Counted from the first letter of the stretch, positions 10,530 through 20,971 are shown. The stretch: DNA of 58,182 bases from Gammaproteobacteria bacterium (GCA_026984215.1 JALSSO010000053.1:1-58182); one strand, 5' to 3'. Program-made: numbers and translations. The notes: generated by a model not told the origin, from the letters alone.

Positions 10530-11951
10530 TCACTGCAACACGCGCACGGTGTAGGTGAGCAGGCGCTCGCCTCGGGCCGGGATCTCGACCGACCAGCGCA
10601 CGCGCGCGGCGTCGAGCCGTTCGTGCGGCGTGTTCTCCCCCGTGATGGTCCACTGTCCCGGCAGCGGTTCTTCCACCCATGCGGTCACGGGCGTGTCGAG
10701 TGCGTTGTGCAGGCGCACCTCGTGGCGGGAGGTGTACTGCCGCCTGCGCGGCACCGGGGCCTCTTCGACGCGGTAGTCGGTCTGCCGCCGCTCGGCCCAG
10801 ACGTCGAAGGCGCGGCCCAGCCTGAGCTGGACCTCGCCCCCCTCGGGGACGTTGGAAAGCCGACCCACCCCCAACAGCCGGATGCTGCCGCCCCCGGCCT
10901 GTTCGTAGACGTGTACGCGACCGGCGGGCAGCGGCACGCCGAGCCCCGCCTCGGCCGTATTGGGGAAGTCCACCCGCACGAGGGCGTGTTGGCGCGCGGG
11001 AGCGTGGTCGATCCGGGTGGTATATCCGTGCGCGCCGCCGCTGAACACGTAACGGCGCGTCACGCGCACGGGGCGTGGTGCGATCAGGGGCCTGCGCCGG
11101 GTGCTGTGGGGCGTGATCCGCCAGGGTCGGTCGAAGCGGTAGATGCGGTAGGCGCCGCCCAGGCGCTCGGGAGGTGGTGGCGCGGCGGCCGCCAGTGCAC
11201 GGGCGCCGCGCGGAGGCGGGGACGATTCCGCGTCGTTGACCCGACCTGCCACCAGGGCCAGGGCGACCGGGCCGAAATCATGAGGCCCGTCGTTGTCCAC
11301 GACCGCCCATCCCGTGAGGTCGAGCCGGGTCCCGTCTGGATGGAGACGGGCGCTGTATTCCATGTGCCAGCGCAAGAGTCCCCGGGTGAGGTAGACGAGG
11401 TCCACGGCATGGGGGCGGCTGCCCCCGGTGCCGCGAACGAGGACCTCGAGCACCGGCCGGCGATGGAGGTCGTCGGGCACCCGGCTGTAGACCAGCTGGC
11501 CTTGGGGATCGGTCACGATGCGGTCCCCGATCCGCACGACGAGGCCGTCGGTGGCGGAAAGGATCTCGGCGGCTTGGGAGATCTCCTCTCCCGTGGCCGG
11601 GTCGATGCGGAGGATGCGGACCAGATCCCCCACGTGGGCCTGGAGTAGTCGCCTGGGAGTGAGCAGGTGACGGTCGTAGGTGATGCCCAGGGTTTCGATC
11701 CCCTCGCCGGAGAGCAGGATGGAGTCCGGATCCAGTTTCCGCGGCAGATGCCGGAACACGATCCGGCTGGTTCCACCCTGCAGGAGGATCTCGAACCGCT
11801 CGCGTACCAAGGCGCGCCCGTCGGCATAGACGGTCACTTCCGAGCCGGTGCGCTGGGCTTCGGTGACGTCGATGGGGCGCGGCGGTTGCTCGCGGGCCCC
11901 GACGCCGGCGGCCGCGGCGAAAGCCAGGCTGAATAGCAGGCGATGGATCAT
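10530..11951 (-). CDS. DUF4139 domain-containing secreted protein
   Basis: A 473-residue exported protein of unknown function. The ATG at 11951 gives a signal peptide (MIHRLLFSLAFAAAAGVGA); longer in-frame starts upstream would bury it. The body follows the DUF4139 pattern: an N-terminal beta-rich part beginning TVYADGRALVRE, a central DLVYLTRGLLRWHMEYSARL segment (the family's conserved Y-W-x-x-x-Y region) and a C-terminal WTITGENTPHERLDAARVRW-like stretch ending RLLTYTVRV. Homologues are predicted periplasmic or outer-surface proteins. It diverges from moaA across a palindromic region and ends 63 bases before the tRNA gene. Family call is good, function unknown. Confidence 0.8.
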   Translation of the reverse strand: MIHRLLFSLAFAAAAGVGAREQPPRPIDVTEAQRTGSEVTVYADGRALVRERFEILLQGGTSRIVFRHLPRKLDPDSILLSGEGIETLGITYDRHLLTPRRLLQAHVGDLVRILRIDPATGEEISQAAEILSATDGLVVRIGDRIVTDPQGQLVYSRVPDDLHRRPVLEVLVRGTGGSRPHAVDLVYLTRGLLRWHMEYSARLHPDGTRLDLTGWAVVDNDGPHDFGPVALALVAGRVNDAESSPPPRGARALAAAAPPPPERLGGAYRIYRFDRPWRITPHSTRRRPLIAPRPVRVTRRYVFSGGAHGYTTRIDHAPARQHALVRVDFPNTAEAGLGVPLPAGRVHVYEQAGGGSIRLLGVGRLSNVPEGGEVQLRLGRAFDVWAERRQTDYRVEEAPVPRRRQYTSRHEVRLHNALDTPVTAWVEEPLPGQWTITGENTPHERLDAARVRWSVEIPARGERLLTYTVRVLQ

Positions 11952-11982
11952 GGTAGGTCTCGGAGGGGCGGGACGCACGACC

Positions 11983-12040
11983 ATTATACGCACCGTCGGC
12001 CGCGCCCGCCCAAGCCGGCGGGCGCGGCCGGCGGTATACT
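11983..12040. promoter_or_regulatory. Divergent promoter region with 13-bp perfect palindrome
   Basis: A -10-like TATAAT on the minus strand (11988 to 11983) faces the DUF4139 gene, and TATACT (12035-12040) faces moaA. Between them, 11998-12010 (GGCCGCGCCCGCC) and 12017-12029 (its exact reverse complement) form a 13-bp stem around the 6-base loop caagcc. The palindrome covers the place of both -35 elements. It could be a shared operator, a hairpin in run-through transcripts or a terminator remnant; no T-run follows it. Confidence 0.6.
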
Positions 12041-12091
12041 TTGCTTGATCCGCGAATCCATACGGCACCTGCGAACAGGGAGAGGCCGGCC

Positions 12092-13123
12092 ATGAGCGAT
12101 GCGGTGCACAACCTGGGCGTCCACGACAAATTGGGTCGCGGGTTGCGCGATCTGCGCATCTCGGTCACGGACCGCTGTAACTTCCGGTGCCGGTACTGCA
12201 TGCCCAAGGAGGTGTTCGGTCCGGAGCATCGTTTCCTGCCGCGCTCGGAACTGCTGAGCTTCGAGGAGATGGAGCGCCTGGTGCGGGCCTTCGCCGGGTT
12301 GGGGGTGCGCAAGGTACGCATCACCGGGGGCGAGCCGTTGCTGCGCCGGCATCTGGAAAACCTCATCGAGAAGATCGCGCGGGTGCCTGGGATCGAGGAC
12401 ATCAGTCTCACCACCAACGGCTCGGTGCTCACCCGGGAGAAGGCGCGCAGCCTGCGGGCGGCCGGGTTGCGACGCATCAACATCAGCCTGGACGCGTTGG
12501 ACGAGCCCACGTTCCAGGCCATCAACGACGTGGCCTTTCCCGTCTCGCGCGTGCTGGAGGCCATCGACCACGCCACGGCCGCGGACCTCGCGCCGGTAAA
12601 GATCAACGCCGTGATCAAGCGTGGGGTGAACGAGCATGCGATCCTGGAGTTGGCCGAGCATTTCCGCGGCACCCCGCATGTGGTGCGCTACATCGAGTTC
12701 ATGGACGTGGGTTCGAGCAACGGCTGGCGCATGGACGACGTCATCCCCGCCCGGGAGATCATCGCCCGGATCCATGCCGTCCATCCGCTGGAACCGGTCC
12801 ACCCCGCTTATCACGGGGAGGTGGCCAAGCGCTGGCGCTATCGGGACGGGGCGGGGGAGATCGGCGTGATCACTTCGGTGACCGAGTCGTTTTGCCGCAG
12901 CTGCTGCCGCGCCCGGGTCTCGGCCAAGGGGGATCTGTTCACCTGCCTGTTCGCCCAGCGCGGGTACAGCCTGCGCGAGGCGATTCGTTCGGGGGCCGGG
13001 ATCGAGGCGCTCCAGCAGGCCATCGTGCAGGTGTGGGCGCGCCGCACCGATCGGTACTCCGAGATCCGCACCGAGGCCACCGCCGCGCGGGACAAGGTCG
13101 AGATGTCCTACATCGGGGGGTGA
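12092..13123 (+). CDS. moaA: MoaA, GTP 3',8-cyclase
   Basis: Radical-SAM enzyme that converts GTP to 3',8-cyclo-7,8-dihydro-GTP, the first step of molybdenum cofactor synthesis. The 343-residue product begins after a GGGAGAGG ribosome site; the SAM cluster is C29-x3-C33-x2-C36 (RCNFRCRYC). Glycine-rich ITGGEPLLRR follows. The second [4Fe-4S] site is CRSCC near residues 268-272 with the third Cys in DLFTCLF; the usual Asn or Thr after CxxC is Cys here. The protein ends in the essential Gly-Gly. Its product would serve molybdoenzymes such as the SoeA homologue in this window. moaC, moaD and moaE are not adjacent. Confidence 0.95.
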   Translation: MSDAVHNLGVHDKLGRGLRDLRISVTDRCNFRCRYCMPKEVFGPEHRFLPRSELLSFEEMERLVRAFAGLGVRKVRITGGEPLLRRHLENLIEKIARVPGIEDISLTTNGSVLTREKARSLRAAGLRRINISLDALDEPTFQAINDVAFPVSRVLEAIDHATAADLAPVKINAVIKRGVNEHAILELAEHFRGTPHVVRYIEFMDVGSSNGWRMDDVIPAREIIARIHAVHPLEPVHPAYHGEVAKRWRYRDGAGEIGVITSVTESFCRSCCRARVSAKGDLFTCLFAQRGYSLREAIRSGAGIEALQQAIVQVWARRTDRYSEIRTEATAARDKVEMSYIGG

Positions 13124-13126
13124 GGC

Positions 13127-13525
13127 TTGGCGGTCGGTTCCGAGGTCCCACCGAGGGCGCTGCTGGTGGTCGCCCACGGCAGCCGCCGTGTCGAGTCCAA
13201 CACAGAGGTGCGCCGACTCGCCCGCCGCATCCGGGATCTGGTGGCGGACGATCCGGGCATCGTGGGTGTGGAATGCGCCTTCCTGGAGTTGGCCGAGCCG
13301 GACATCGGCACCGGGATCGAGCGTTGTCTGGCCCTGGGGGCGGAGGAGGTGGTGGTTCTGCCGTATTTCCTGGCGGCCGGCCGGCATGTGCAGGCGGACA
13401 TCCCCGCCCAGGTGGAGGCCAAGCGCCGCGCGCACCCTGAGGCGCGCATCGTGCTCGCGCCGCACCTCGGCGCTCACGAAGCCCTGGCCCGGTTGCTGGC
13501 CGCACTGGGGCGCGATCATCCTTGA
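13127..13525 (+). CDS. CbiX/SirB-type sirohydrochlorin chelatase
   Basis: Small single-domain chelatase (132 residues) that would insert Fe or Co into sirohydrochlorin, in siroheme or cobalamin synthesis. The core reads ALLVVAHGSRR with the metal-binding His at 17; a second family hallmark is YFLAAGRHVQADIP. The size matches the short CbiX(S) form. The start must be the TTG at 13127, three bases after the moaA stop, because no ATG or GTG lies before the conserved first strand; this implies translation coupled to moaA. Whether iron or cobalt is used cannot be told. Confidence in family is high, in start codon moderate. Confidence 0.85.
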   Translation: MAVGSEVPPRALLVVAHGSRRVESNTEVRRLARRIRDLVADDPGIVGVECAFLELAEPDIGTGIERCLALGAEEVVVLPYFLAAGRHVQADIPAQVEAKRRAHPEARIVLAPHLGAHEALARLLAALGRDHP

Positions 13526-13531
13526 CCGGGG

Positions 13532-14179
13532 TCAGCCCGGCGTCCGCGCGGGTAGGCGCCGGTACTGGACGCTGCGTCCCCGCGCGTCGCTCAGGGTGAG
13601 CCGCTGGCCGTCGAAAGCGGCCGTGTAGCCCTGCGTCAGACCCGTGCGGGCGTCGCGCAACCAGAGGCGCTTTCCTTCCAGGCGCACGGTGCCCAGGCTC
13701 AACACACGACCTTCGCGCATGAGAATGAACCGTTCGCCCTGGATCCACAGCACCACACCGCTGGCGGCCATCCACAGGCCGTCGAGTGCCGGGCCTTGAC
13801 CTTGCGGGATGGGCGCCGGAGGCCGCGCCGTCGTACCGGCGCCGGGCCACGGGCTCCAGGGCGGGTTCCCCGGCGTGGTCGGATTCGAGGGCGTCCAGGA
13901 GCCCCTCCAAGGCGTGGCGCCCGCCCAGGGGCCGGCACTGAAGGGCAGGGTGCCGGCGCCCGTCCAGGTGTTCCAGTCCAGGCCGAGACCGCCGCCCGTG
14001 CCACCCAAGGCCTGGTTCCACAGGCGCGCCATCACCCACATGGCCTGTGTCAGCACGGCCAGATCCGCGGCGCTCAGGGTGGGCGCGGCCGGGCCCGGGG
14101 TGGCCGTCAGACAGAGCAGTCCGGCCAGGGCGCCACGCAGAAGCCGGCGCCGATCAATGGCCGCGTCCGTGCGGCGCAT
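13532..14179 (-). CDS. Secreted hypothetical protein with Trp/Pro/Gly-rich centre
   Basis: Not recognised as a named family. The ATG at 14179 gives 215 residues beginning MRRTDAAIDRRRLLRGALAG, a twin-arginine-like n-region followed by a hydrophobic stretch and APGPAA-type cleavage site. Residues about 50-115 are low-complexity, rich in Trp, Pro, Gly and Thr (for example GPWAGATPWRGSWTP). The C-terminal 80 residues look like a small beta-barrel or beta-sandwich (LDGLWMAASGVVLWIQGERF ... GQRLTLSDARGR), reminiscent of lipocalin-like domains that start with a G-x-W turn. It overlaps the downstream end of the neighbouring reductase gene by 26 bases, so the start could instead be later. Function unknown. 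Confidence 0.6.
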   Translation of the reverse strand: MRRTDAAIDRRRLLRGALAGLLCLTATPGPAAPTLSAADLAVLTQAMWVMARLWNQALGGTGGGLGLDWNTWTGAGTLPFSAGPWAGATPWRGSWTPSNPTTPGNPPWSPWPGAGTTARPPAPIPQGQGPALDGLWMAASGVVLWIQGERFILMREGRVLSLGTVRLEGKRLWLRDARTGLTQGYTAAFDGQRLTLSDARGRSVQYRRLPARTPG

Positions 14180-15092
14180 CGAAGTCGATCTCCGGGCCCT
14201 TGGGGACGATCCGCGAGGGATTGATCCACGGATGGCTCGTGAAGTAATGGGTCTTGATGTGATCCATGCGCACCGTTTCACGCACGCCGGGGATCTGGTA
14301 GAGCTCCCGCGCGTAGGCCCACAGGTTCGGGAAGTCCATCAGGCGCTGCCGGTTGCATTTGAAGTGGCTGTAATAGACCGTGTCGAAGCGCACCAGGGTG
14401 GGGAACAGACGCCAGTCCGCCTCGGTGATGGAGTCGCCCAACAGATAACGGTTGTGCGACAGGCGTTCCTCCAATCGGTCCAGGGTCTCGAACAGGCGGT
14501 CGTAGGCCCGTTCGTAGGCGCGTTGGGAGCGGGCGAACCCCGCTCGATAGACACCGTTGTTGACCCACTCATAGATCTCGGCGTTGAGCGTGTCGATCGC
14601 CCGGCGCAGCGGCTCGGGGTAGAAGTCCACCTCGGCCCGCGCGCCGCAGCCGTCGAAGGCCGAGTTGAACATGCGGATGATCTCGGAGGACTCGTTGTTG
14701 ACGATGGTCTGCCGCTTGCGATCCCACAGCAGCGGCACCGTCACTGTGCCGTCGTAACCCGGCGCGGCCCGCTCGTAGAGCTCGCGCAGGGCGCGGGCGC
14801 CGTACAGCGGATCTTCCGGGGCGGCGCCTGGAAACTCGCCGAATACCCAGCTCTCCTCGGGCATGACCGGATGAACCACCGAGACCGAGACGATGTCCTC
14901 CAGGCCCTTGAGTCTGCGGTAGATCAGCGTACGGTGGGCCCAGGGACAGGCGTAGGAGACATAGAGATGGTAACGCCGCGGCTCGGCTGGAAAGCCCCCT
15001 TCACCCGTGGGGCCGGGGGTGCCGTCCGGTGTCACCCAGTTGCGGAAGCGCGACTCCCAGCGCCGGAATTCTCCCTGCTCGTCGGTGTGCAT
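14154..15092 (-). CDS. yqjG: Glutathionyl-hydroquinone reductase (xi-class GST)
   Basis: Cytoplasmic enzyme reducing glutathionyl-hydroquinones, the YqjG/PcpF/ECM4 family. The 312-residue product starts at the ATG at 15092 (MHTDEQGEFRRWESRFRNWV) and carries the catalytic Cys49 in YACPWAHR, the xi-class signature, followed by VPLLWDRKRQTIVNNESSEI (glutathione-site region) and a helical C-terminal domain with the AFARS/YERAYDRLF-type pattern. Length matches the family (about 320). It diverges from the acetyltransferase gene with only 41 bases between starts. Identification is strong; the physiological substrate in this organism is unknown. Confidence 0.92.
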   Translation of the reverse strand: MHTDEQGEFRRWESRFRNWVTPDGTPGPTGEGGFPAEPRRYHLYVSYACPWAHRTLIYRRLKGLEDIVSVSVVHPVMPEESWVFGEFPGAAPEDPLYGARALRELYERAAPGYDGTVTVPLLWDRKRQTIVNNESSEIIRMFNSAFDGCGARAEVDFYPEPLRRAIDTLNAEIYEWVNNGVYRAGFARSQRAYERAYDRLFETLDRLEERLSHNRYLLGDSITEADWRLFPTLVRFDTVYYSHFKCNRQRLMDFPNLWAYARELYQIPGVRETVRMDHIKTHYFTSHPWINPSRIVPKGPEIDFDAPHGRGH

Positions 15093-15133
15093 GGCGCGTG
15101 GCGCAAGTGGCCTATGGTTGGGGATGCCATCCG

Positions 15134-15628
15134 ATGATAGAACGTCCGGGGCATTTTGGGATACGCATCGTGACCTGGCGCGAGGAAGCCGCCTCGATTC
15201 GGGCCGTGCGCGAGGCGGTCTTCGTGCGCGAACAAGGGATCCCGGAGCGGCTGGAATGGGATGGTCTGGATCCGGAATGCATCCACGTCCTGGCCGAGGA
15301 CCGGCGGCTGCGCCCCGTTGGCACGGGCCGGCTCGCACCCGGCGGGCGGATCGGACGGATGGCGGTGCTCGCGGGTTGGCGGGGGCGGGGGGTGGGCACC
15401 GGGCTGCTCGAGATGCTCCTGCGCGCGGCCGGTGAGGCGGGCCACGGGCAGGTGTATCTGCATGCGCAGCTCCCGGTTCGGGCGTTCTATGCTCGGCACG
15501 GGTTCCGGTGCGAAGGTCCGCCGTTTCGGGAGGCGGGCATCGAACACGTGCGCATGGCCCGCGGCCTGGCCTTGCCGTTGCACGGCCGATTGCCGCCTCC
15601 AGACCCCAACGGTAGAATACCTCGCTGA
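15134..15628 (+). CDS. GNAT family N-acetyltransferase (ElaA-like)
   Basis: Predicted 164-residue acetyl-CoA-dependent acyltransferase. The ATG at 15134 yields [20 protein letters not shown]; the segment [23 protein letters not shown] is the typical opening of ElaA-type GNAT proteins, and the acetyl-CoA loop is [15 protein letters not shown] near residue 80. The C-terminal part has the [21 protein letters not shown] pattern common to this subfamily. An upstream in-frame ATG at 15029 would run into the divergent gene and was rejected. The substrate is unknown. Its end overlaps a likely promoter for ndk. Confidence 0.85.
   Translation: MIERPGHFGIRIVTWREEAASIRAVREAVFVREQGIPERLEWDGLDPECIHVLAEDRRLRPVGTGRLAPGGRIGRMAVLAGWRGRGVGTGLLEMLLRAAGEAGHGQVYLHAQLPVRAFYARHGFRCEGPPFREAGIEHVRMARGLALPLHGRLPPPDPNGRIPR
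15590..15618 (+). promoter_or_regulatory. Probable sigma-70 promoter for ndk, inside the acetyltransferase 3' end
   Basis: TTGCCG (15590-15595) and TAGAAT (15613-15618) are separated by 17 bases, a good sigma-70 fit. Transcription would start near 15625, just before a strong hairpin, leaving a leader of about 70 bases before ndk. Confidence 0.55.
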
Positions 15629-15639
15629 TTTTCGGGCAG

Positions 15640-15668
15640 AACCCGCGGCCGGCCGCGGGTTTCATTTT
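15640..15668 (+). terminator. Rho-independent terminator between acetyltransferase and ndk
   Basis: AACCCGCGGCC (15640-15650) is followed immediately by its perfect reverse complement GGCCGCGGGTT (15651-15661), then TCATTTTTT. It is the clearest intrinsic terminator in the window and sits 11 bases past the acetyltransferase stop. It also lies downstream of the predicted ndk promoter, so it could act as an attenuator in the ndk leader. Confidence 0.8.
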
Positions 15669-15694
15669 TTCATTCTTTGAGCGTGGGAGTCTCC

Positions 15695-16126
15695 ATGGCC
15701 GTCGAACGTACCCTTTCCATCATCAAACCGGATGCCGTGGCCAAGAACGTCATCGGGCAGATCTACGACCGCTTCGAGCGCGCGGGGCTGCGCATCGTGG
15801 CGGCCAAGATGCTGCACCTGACCCGCGAGCAGGCGGGTGCCTTCTATGCCGTGCACCGGGAGCGCCCTTTCTACAACGATCTGATCGAGTTCATGACCTC
15901 GGGCCCGGTCATGGTCCAGGTGCTCGAGGGCGAGGATGCCATCGCCAAGAACCGCGAGGTGATGGGGGCGACCAATCCCCAGGAGGCCGCGCCGGGGACG
16001 ATCCGGGCGGATTTCGCCGAGACCGTGGACGAGAACGCCGTGCACGGCTCCGACGGCCCGGACACCGCGCGCGCCGAGATCGCCTTTTTCTTCAGCGAGA
16101 TCGAGCTCTGTCCCCGGACGCGATGA
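15695..16126 (+). CDS. ndk: Ndk, nucleoside diphosphate kinase
   Basis: Transfers the gamma-phosphate between nucleoside tri- and diphosphates through a phospho-histidine. The 143-residue product opens [18 protein letters not shown], the family start, and has the active-site His in [15 protein letters not shown] at 15695 was chosen over 15677 because it matches the family N-terminus exactly. The stop overlaps the rlmN start by 4 bases (ATGA), starting a tightly packed run of housekeeping genes; ndk-rlmN is the conserved gammaproteobacterial order. Confidence 0.97.
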   Translation: MAVERTLSIIKPDAVAKNVIGQIYDRFERAGLRIVAAKMLHLTREQAGAFYAVHRERPFYNDLIEFMTSGPVMVQVLEGEDAIAKNREVMGATNPQEAAPGTIRADFAETVDENAVHGSDGPDTARAEIAFFFSEIELCPRTR

Positions 16127-17244
16127 CGCACGCCGGCGAGAAGACCGATCTGCTCGGCCTGCCGCGTGAGCCGCTGGCCGCCTGGTTCGAGGCGCGGGGG
16201 GAGAAGCCCTTCCGTGCCCGCCAGCTGATCAAGTGGATCCACGCCCGCGGCGTGACGGACTTCTCGCAGATGACGGATCTGTCGAAGGCGCTGCGCGGGC
16301 GGCTCGCCGCCGAGGCGGAGCTCCGCTTCCCGCGGCTGGTCGGCGGGCAGGTCTCGGCCGATGGCACCCGAAAATGGGCGTTGCGGGTGGATGCGGACAA
16401 TGTGGTCGAGACCGTGTTCATTCCGGAAGAGCGGCGCGGGACCTTGTGCATCTCCTCGCAGGTGGGGTGCGCCCTGGACTGTACCTTCTGCGCGACGGCG
16501 CGTCAGGGCTTCAACCGCAACCTGACCGCCTCGGAGATCGTCGCCCAGGTCTGGCTGGCGCGCAACGCCCTGTCGGAGGCGGGCCTGCCACGCGAGGCGA
16601 TCACCAACGTGGTGCTCATGGGCATGGGGGAACCGCTGCTCAACTTCCGCAATGTCGTCGCTGCGCTGCGCCTGCTCATGGACGACGACGCCTACGGATT
16701 CGGGAAGCGGCGGGTGACGCTGAGCACCGCCGGCGTGGTGCCCGCCATGGACCGCCTGCGCGAGGCGCTGGACGTGAGTCTGGCCGTCTCGTTGCACGCG
16801 CCGGACGACGCGCTGCGCGACCGCCTCGTGCCGCTCAACCGCAAGTATCCGATCGCCGAGCTCATGGCGGCCTGCCGACGTTTCCTGGAAGGCAAGCACC
16901 GCAAACATTCGATCACGTTCGAATACGTCATGCTGGATGGCATCAACGATTCGGAGTCGCATGCGCGCCGCCTGGCGCGGCTGCTTGCCGGCCTGCCCTC
17001 GAAGGTGAACCTGATCCCGTTCAACCCGTTTCCGGGCACGCGTTACCGGCGCTCGCCGGATCCCGTGGTGGCGCGTTTCGCCGGGGTCCTTCAGGACAAG
17101 GGCATCCTGACCATCACCCGGCGCACGCGCGGCGGGGACATCGCCGCCGCCTGTGGACAGCTGGCCGGGCATGTGCGGGATCGGGCCCGGCGCGCGCAGC
17201 ACTTCGTGCGGATCGAGGAGGCGTGTCATGTTCAGACGCTATGA
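16123..17244 (+). CDS. rlmN: RlmN, dual-specificity 23S rRNA/tRNA adenine-C2 methyltransferase
   Basis: Radical-SAM enzyme that methylates C2 of A2503 in 23S rRNA and of A37 in some tRNAs. In the 373-residue product the cluster Cys are C116-x3-C120-x2-C123 ([19 protein letters not shown]), and the methyl-carrying Cys is near residue 344 in [17 protein letters not shown] and STAGVVP segments are also typical. Start overlaps ndk (ATGA), and the end overlaps pilW by 17 bases. Length and motifs agree with RlmN and not with Cfr. Confidence 0.97.
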   Translation: MTHAGEKTDLLGLPREPLAAWFEARGEKPFRARQLIKWIHARGVTDFSQMTDLSKALRGRLAAEAELRFPRLVGGQVSADGTRKWALRVDADNVVETVFIPEERRGTLCISSQVGCALDCTFCATARQGFNRNLTASEIVAQVWLARNALSEAGLPREAITNVVLMGMGEPLLNFRNVVAALRLLMDDDAYGFGKRRVTLSTAGVVPAMDRLREALDVSLAVSLHAPDDALRDRLVPLNRKYPIAELMAACRRFLEGKHRKHSITFEYVMLDGINDSESHARRLARLLAGLPSKVNLIPFNPFPGTRYRRSPDPVVARFAGVLQDKGILTITRRTRGGDIAAACGQLAGHVRDRARRAQHFVRIEEACHVQTL

Positions 17245-18013
17245 ACCGGGTAGGGGCCACCCATGGCAGCCCGCCGTGCGGGCCGTGATCATGGGCCTGG
17301 TGGCGGTGGCGCTCGCCGGCGGCTGCACCAACACACCCGAGCGCAAAGCGAACTTGCGCGAGGCGGCCCGCATCAATGTGAGTCTGGGGGCGGGGTACAT
17401 GAGCCAGGGCAACCTGGAACTGGCCAGCGAGAAACTGCTCAAGGCGTTGCGCCAGGCCCCCGATCTCGCCGAGGCGCACTGGACCTTCGCACTGCTCCAG
17501 ATGCGATTGAAGAACTACGAGGCGGCCGAGCATCATTTCAAGCGCGCCCTCGAGCTGGACCCCGACGATCCCCGCGCGCACAACAACTATGGCATCTTCC
17601 TGTGTGACCGGGGGCGGCACCGGGCGGCGGTGGAGCAGTTTTTGCGCGCGGCGAAGGATCCACTCTACGACGGGATCGCGGCGGCCTACACCAATGCCGG
17701 TGTCTGCGCCGAGAAGATTCCGGACCCGACCGCCGCCGAGCGGTATTACCTGGCCGCCGTGGAACACGATCCGAAGTTCGGCCAGGCTTTGCTGCGGCTC
17801 GTGGCGCTCTATCTGCGCCAGGGCAGGATCGCGGAGGCGGAGAAAACCATGAACCGTTACGAGGCCGTGGCGCGGCCCACCGCGCAGTCGCTGCTGCTGG
17901 GCTACCGGCTGGCCAAGGCGCGGGGAGACCTGCCGGCGGCCAGGCGCTACGGGGGTATCCTGATCAAACGGTTTCCGGATTCCCCGCAGGCGCAGGAAGT
18001 ACTCCAGCGATGA
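17228..18013 (+). CDS. pilW: PilW/PilF, type IV pilus biogenesis TPR lipoprotein
   Basis: Outer-membrane TPR lipoprotein that helps assemble the PilQ secretin. The 261-residue product has an N-terminal signal ending in VALAGGC (Cys33 as the lipid site) and then tandem tetratricopeptide repeats, for example [20 protein letters not shown] and [20 protein letters not shown]. It starts at the ATG at 17228 inside the end of rlmN, the standard arrangement rlmN-pilW-rodZ. Other pilus genes are not in the window. The lipobox has Gly at -1 and -2 and Ala at -3, slightly weak but acceptable. Confidence 0.9.
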   Translation: MFRRYEPGRGHPWQPAVRAVIMGLVAVALAGGCTNTPERKANLREAARINVSLGAGYMSQGNLELASEKLLKALRQAPDLAEAHWTFALLQMRLKNYEAAEHHFKRALELDPDDPRAHNNYGIFLCDRGRHRAAVEQFLRAAKDPLYDGIAAAYTNAGVCAEKIPDPTAAERYYLAAVEHDPKFGQALLRLVALYLRQGRIAEAEKTMNRYEAVARPTAQSLLLGYRLAKARGDLPAARRYGGILIKRFPDSPQAQEVLQR

Positions 18014-19046
18014 GCGATTCCACCGAGGTCGCACAGCTGCGCGCCGATCCCCAGGGACTGGGACCGGGCGAGATGCTCACCCAGGCGCGCGAAGAGCACG
18101 ACATCCCCATCGAGGAGATGGCACGCCGTCTGCGCCTGCCGGTGACGACCCTGCGTGCACTGGAGGAGTGCGATCGGGGCCGGCTGCCGGAGAACGCCTA
18201 TGTGCTGGGTTATGTGCGGGCCTTCGCGCGGATGCTGGATCTGGACCCGGAACCCTACGTGGCGGCCTACAAATCGTGGTTGGGTGAACAGACACCGGCC
18301 AGCGGCACTGCCGGCCTGGACACCCGAAGCGGGCAACGCCAGGGCGCCCGACGGGCGCGCTGGATCCTGATGGTGTTGCTGGCCGCGATGGCGGCCGCCG
18401 CCGGCCTGTGGTGGTGGCAGAAAGGGCGCTTGCCGCTGCTTTCCGCCCCGGCGCCGGCGGGCGACCGCCGCGCTACCGTGTGGCCCGACGGCGGGGAAGC
18501 GGACGGGCCGTCGAGGGAAGCGGCCGAAGCCGCGCCGGTCGTGCCGTCGGCGCCCCGGGAGCCGGTCTCCTCCGCGCCCGATTCCGAGGCGAGCGGAGGG
18601 CCGGTGGAGCCGGCTGCGGCGCGCACACCCGAGCCCGCGCCGCAGGCGGCGGTAGCCGCCGCAGGGCAGGGCATTGGTGGCGCCGGGACGGGCATGGAAA
18701 CGGGCCCGGCCGCAGGAGGGAGAGACACCGCGTCCCCGCAGGGGGCGGAACCTGCCCCGGCGCCACCCCCCGCTCCCTCCGAAGGGCATCGTCTCGTTCT
18801 GAGATTCAAAGCGCAGTCATGGACTGAAGTCTATGATTCAGAAGGGAAACGTCTGTTGTTCGACCTGTACAAGCCGGGTCAGGTGAAGACGGTGGAGGGC
18901 AAACCGCCCTTTCGCATCCGGCTCGGATTCGCCGATGGTGTCGAACTCCTCTACGACGGAAGGCCCGTGGACGTGAGCCGTTACGTGCGCCAAGACAAGA
19001 CGGCCCGTTTCACGCTGGATCCGGACGAATCCACGGGGGCCGAGCG

Positions 19047-19050
<4 letters not shown>
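18010..19050 (+). CDS. rodZ: RodZ, cytoskeleton-associated cell-shape protein
   Basis: Inner-membrane protein connecting MreB filaments to the cell-wall elongation machinery. Residues about 20-85 form a Cro/C1-type helix-turn-helix ([20 protein letters not shown] ... [17 protein letters not shown]) that binds MreB. A membrane helix lies near residues 116-138, followed by an Ala/Pro/Glu/Gly-rich linker of about 120 residues and a C-terminal DUF4115 beta domain ([20 protein letters not shown]). 346 residues is normal. It overlaps pilW by 4 bases and hisS by 4 bases. Confidence 0.93.
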
Positions 19051-20332
<1,282 letters not shown>

Positions 20333-20336
<4 letters not shown>

Positions 20337-20971
20337 CCGAATACGAAACCGAGGAACAACGCGTCGAGGCCATCCGCAAGTGGTGGGCGGAGAACGGCAC
20401 CTCCATCATCCTGGGGGCGGTGTTGGGCATTGCACTGCTCGTGGGCTGGCGGGGCTGGGCGTACTGGAAGGAGAAGATCGCGCGGGAGGCCTCCGACCAC
20501 TATGCCCGCGTCGCCACGGCGCTCGAGTCGGGGAATCTGGAGTCGGCCGAGCGCGAGGCCGGATTGCTCAAGGTGGACTATGGTTCCACGCCCTATGCGG
20601 CCATCGCGGCGCTGGCGCTGGCCCGCCTGGAGGCTGCGCGGGACCGCTTGGACGCGGCCGCCACCGAGCTCCAGTGGGTGCTGGACAACGCACGGCAGGA
20701 GACGGCCCGGCAGGTCGCCCGGCTGCGTCTCGCCCGCGTTCGCACGACCCAGGGACGCCCCGACGAGGCCCTCACGCTGCTGACCGGGCTGCCCGAGGCC
20801 TACACGGCCCTGGCCGAGGAGGCCCGCGGCGACGCGCTGCGGGCCAAAGGGGACGTCGACGGTGCGCGGAAGGCCTATGACCGGGCCCTGGCCGCCTCGG
20901 GCCGCGCGGGTTCGTATCTGCAATGGAAGCGCGACGACCTGGGCGATCCGCCGCAGGTGGCCACGGACTGA
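20333..20971 (+). CDS. yfgM: YfgM-like ancillary SecYEG translocon/periplasmic TPR protein
   Basis: Membrane-anchored TPR protein that in E. coli associates with SecYEG and the chaperone PpiD. The 212-residue product has the typical cytoplasmic start ([20 protein letters not shown]), one membrane helix near residues 22-42 ([17 protein letters not shown]) and a periplasmic helical repeat region ([40 protein letters not shown]). The order hisS-yfgM-bamB-der is the conserved gammaproteobacterial one, which supports the call. It overlaps hisS by 4 bases and bamB by 1 base. Confidence 0.9.

Noticed and set aside
12011-12040. Molybdenum-cofactor riboswitch upstream of moaA
   Set aside because: Only about 45 bases lie between the likely start of transcription and the ATG, too short for the known motif.
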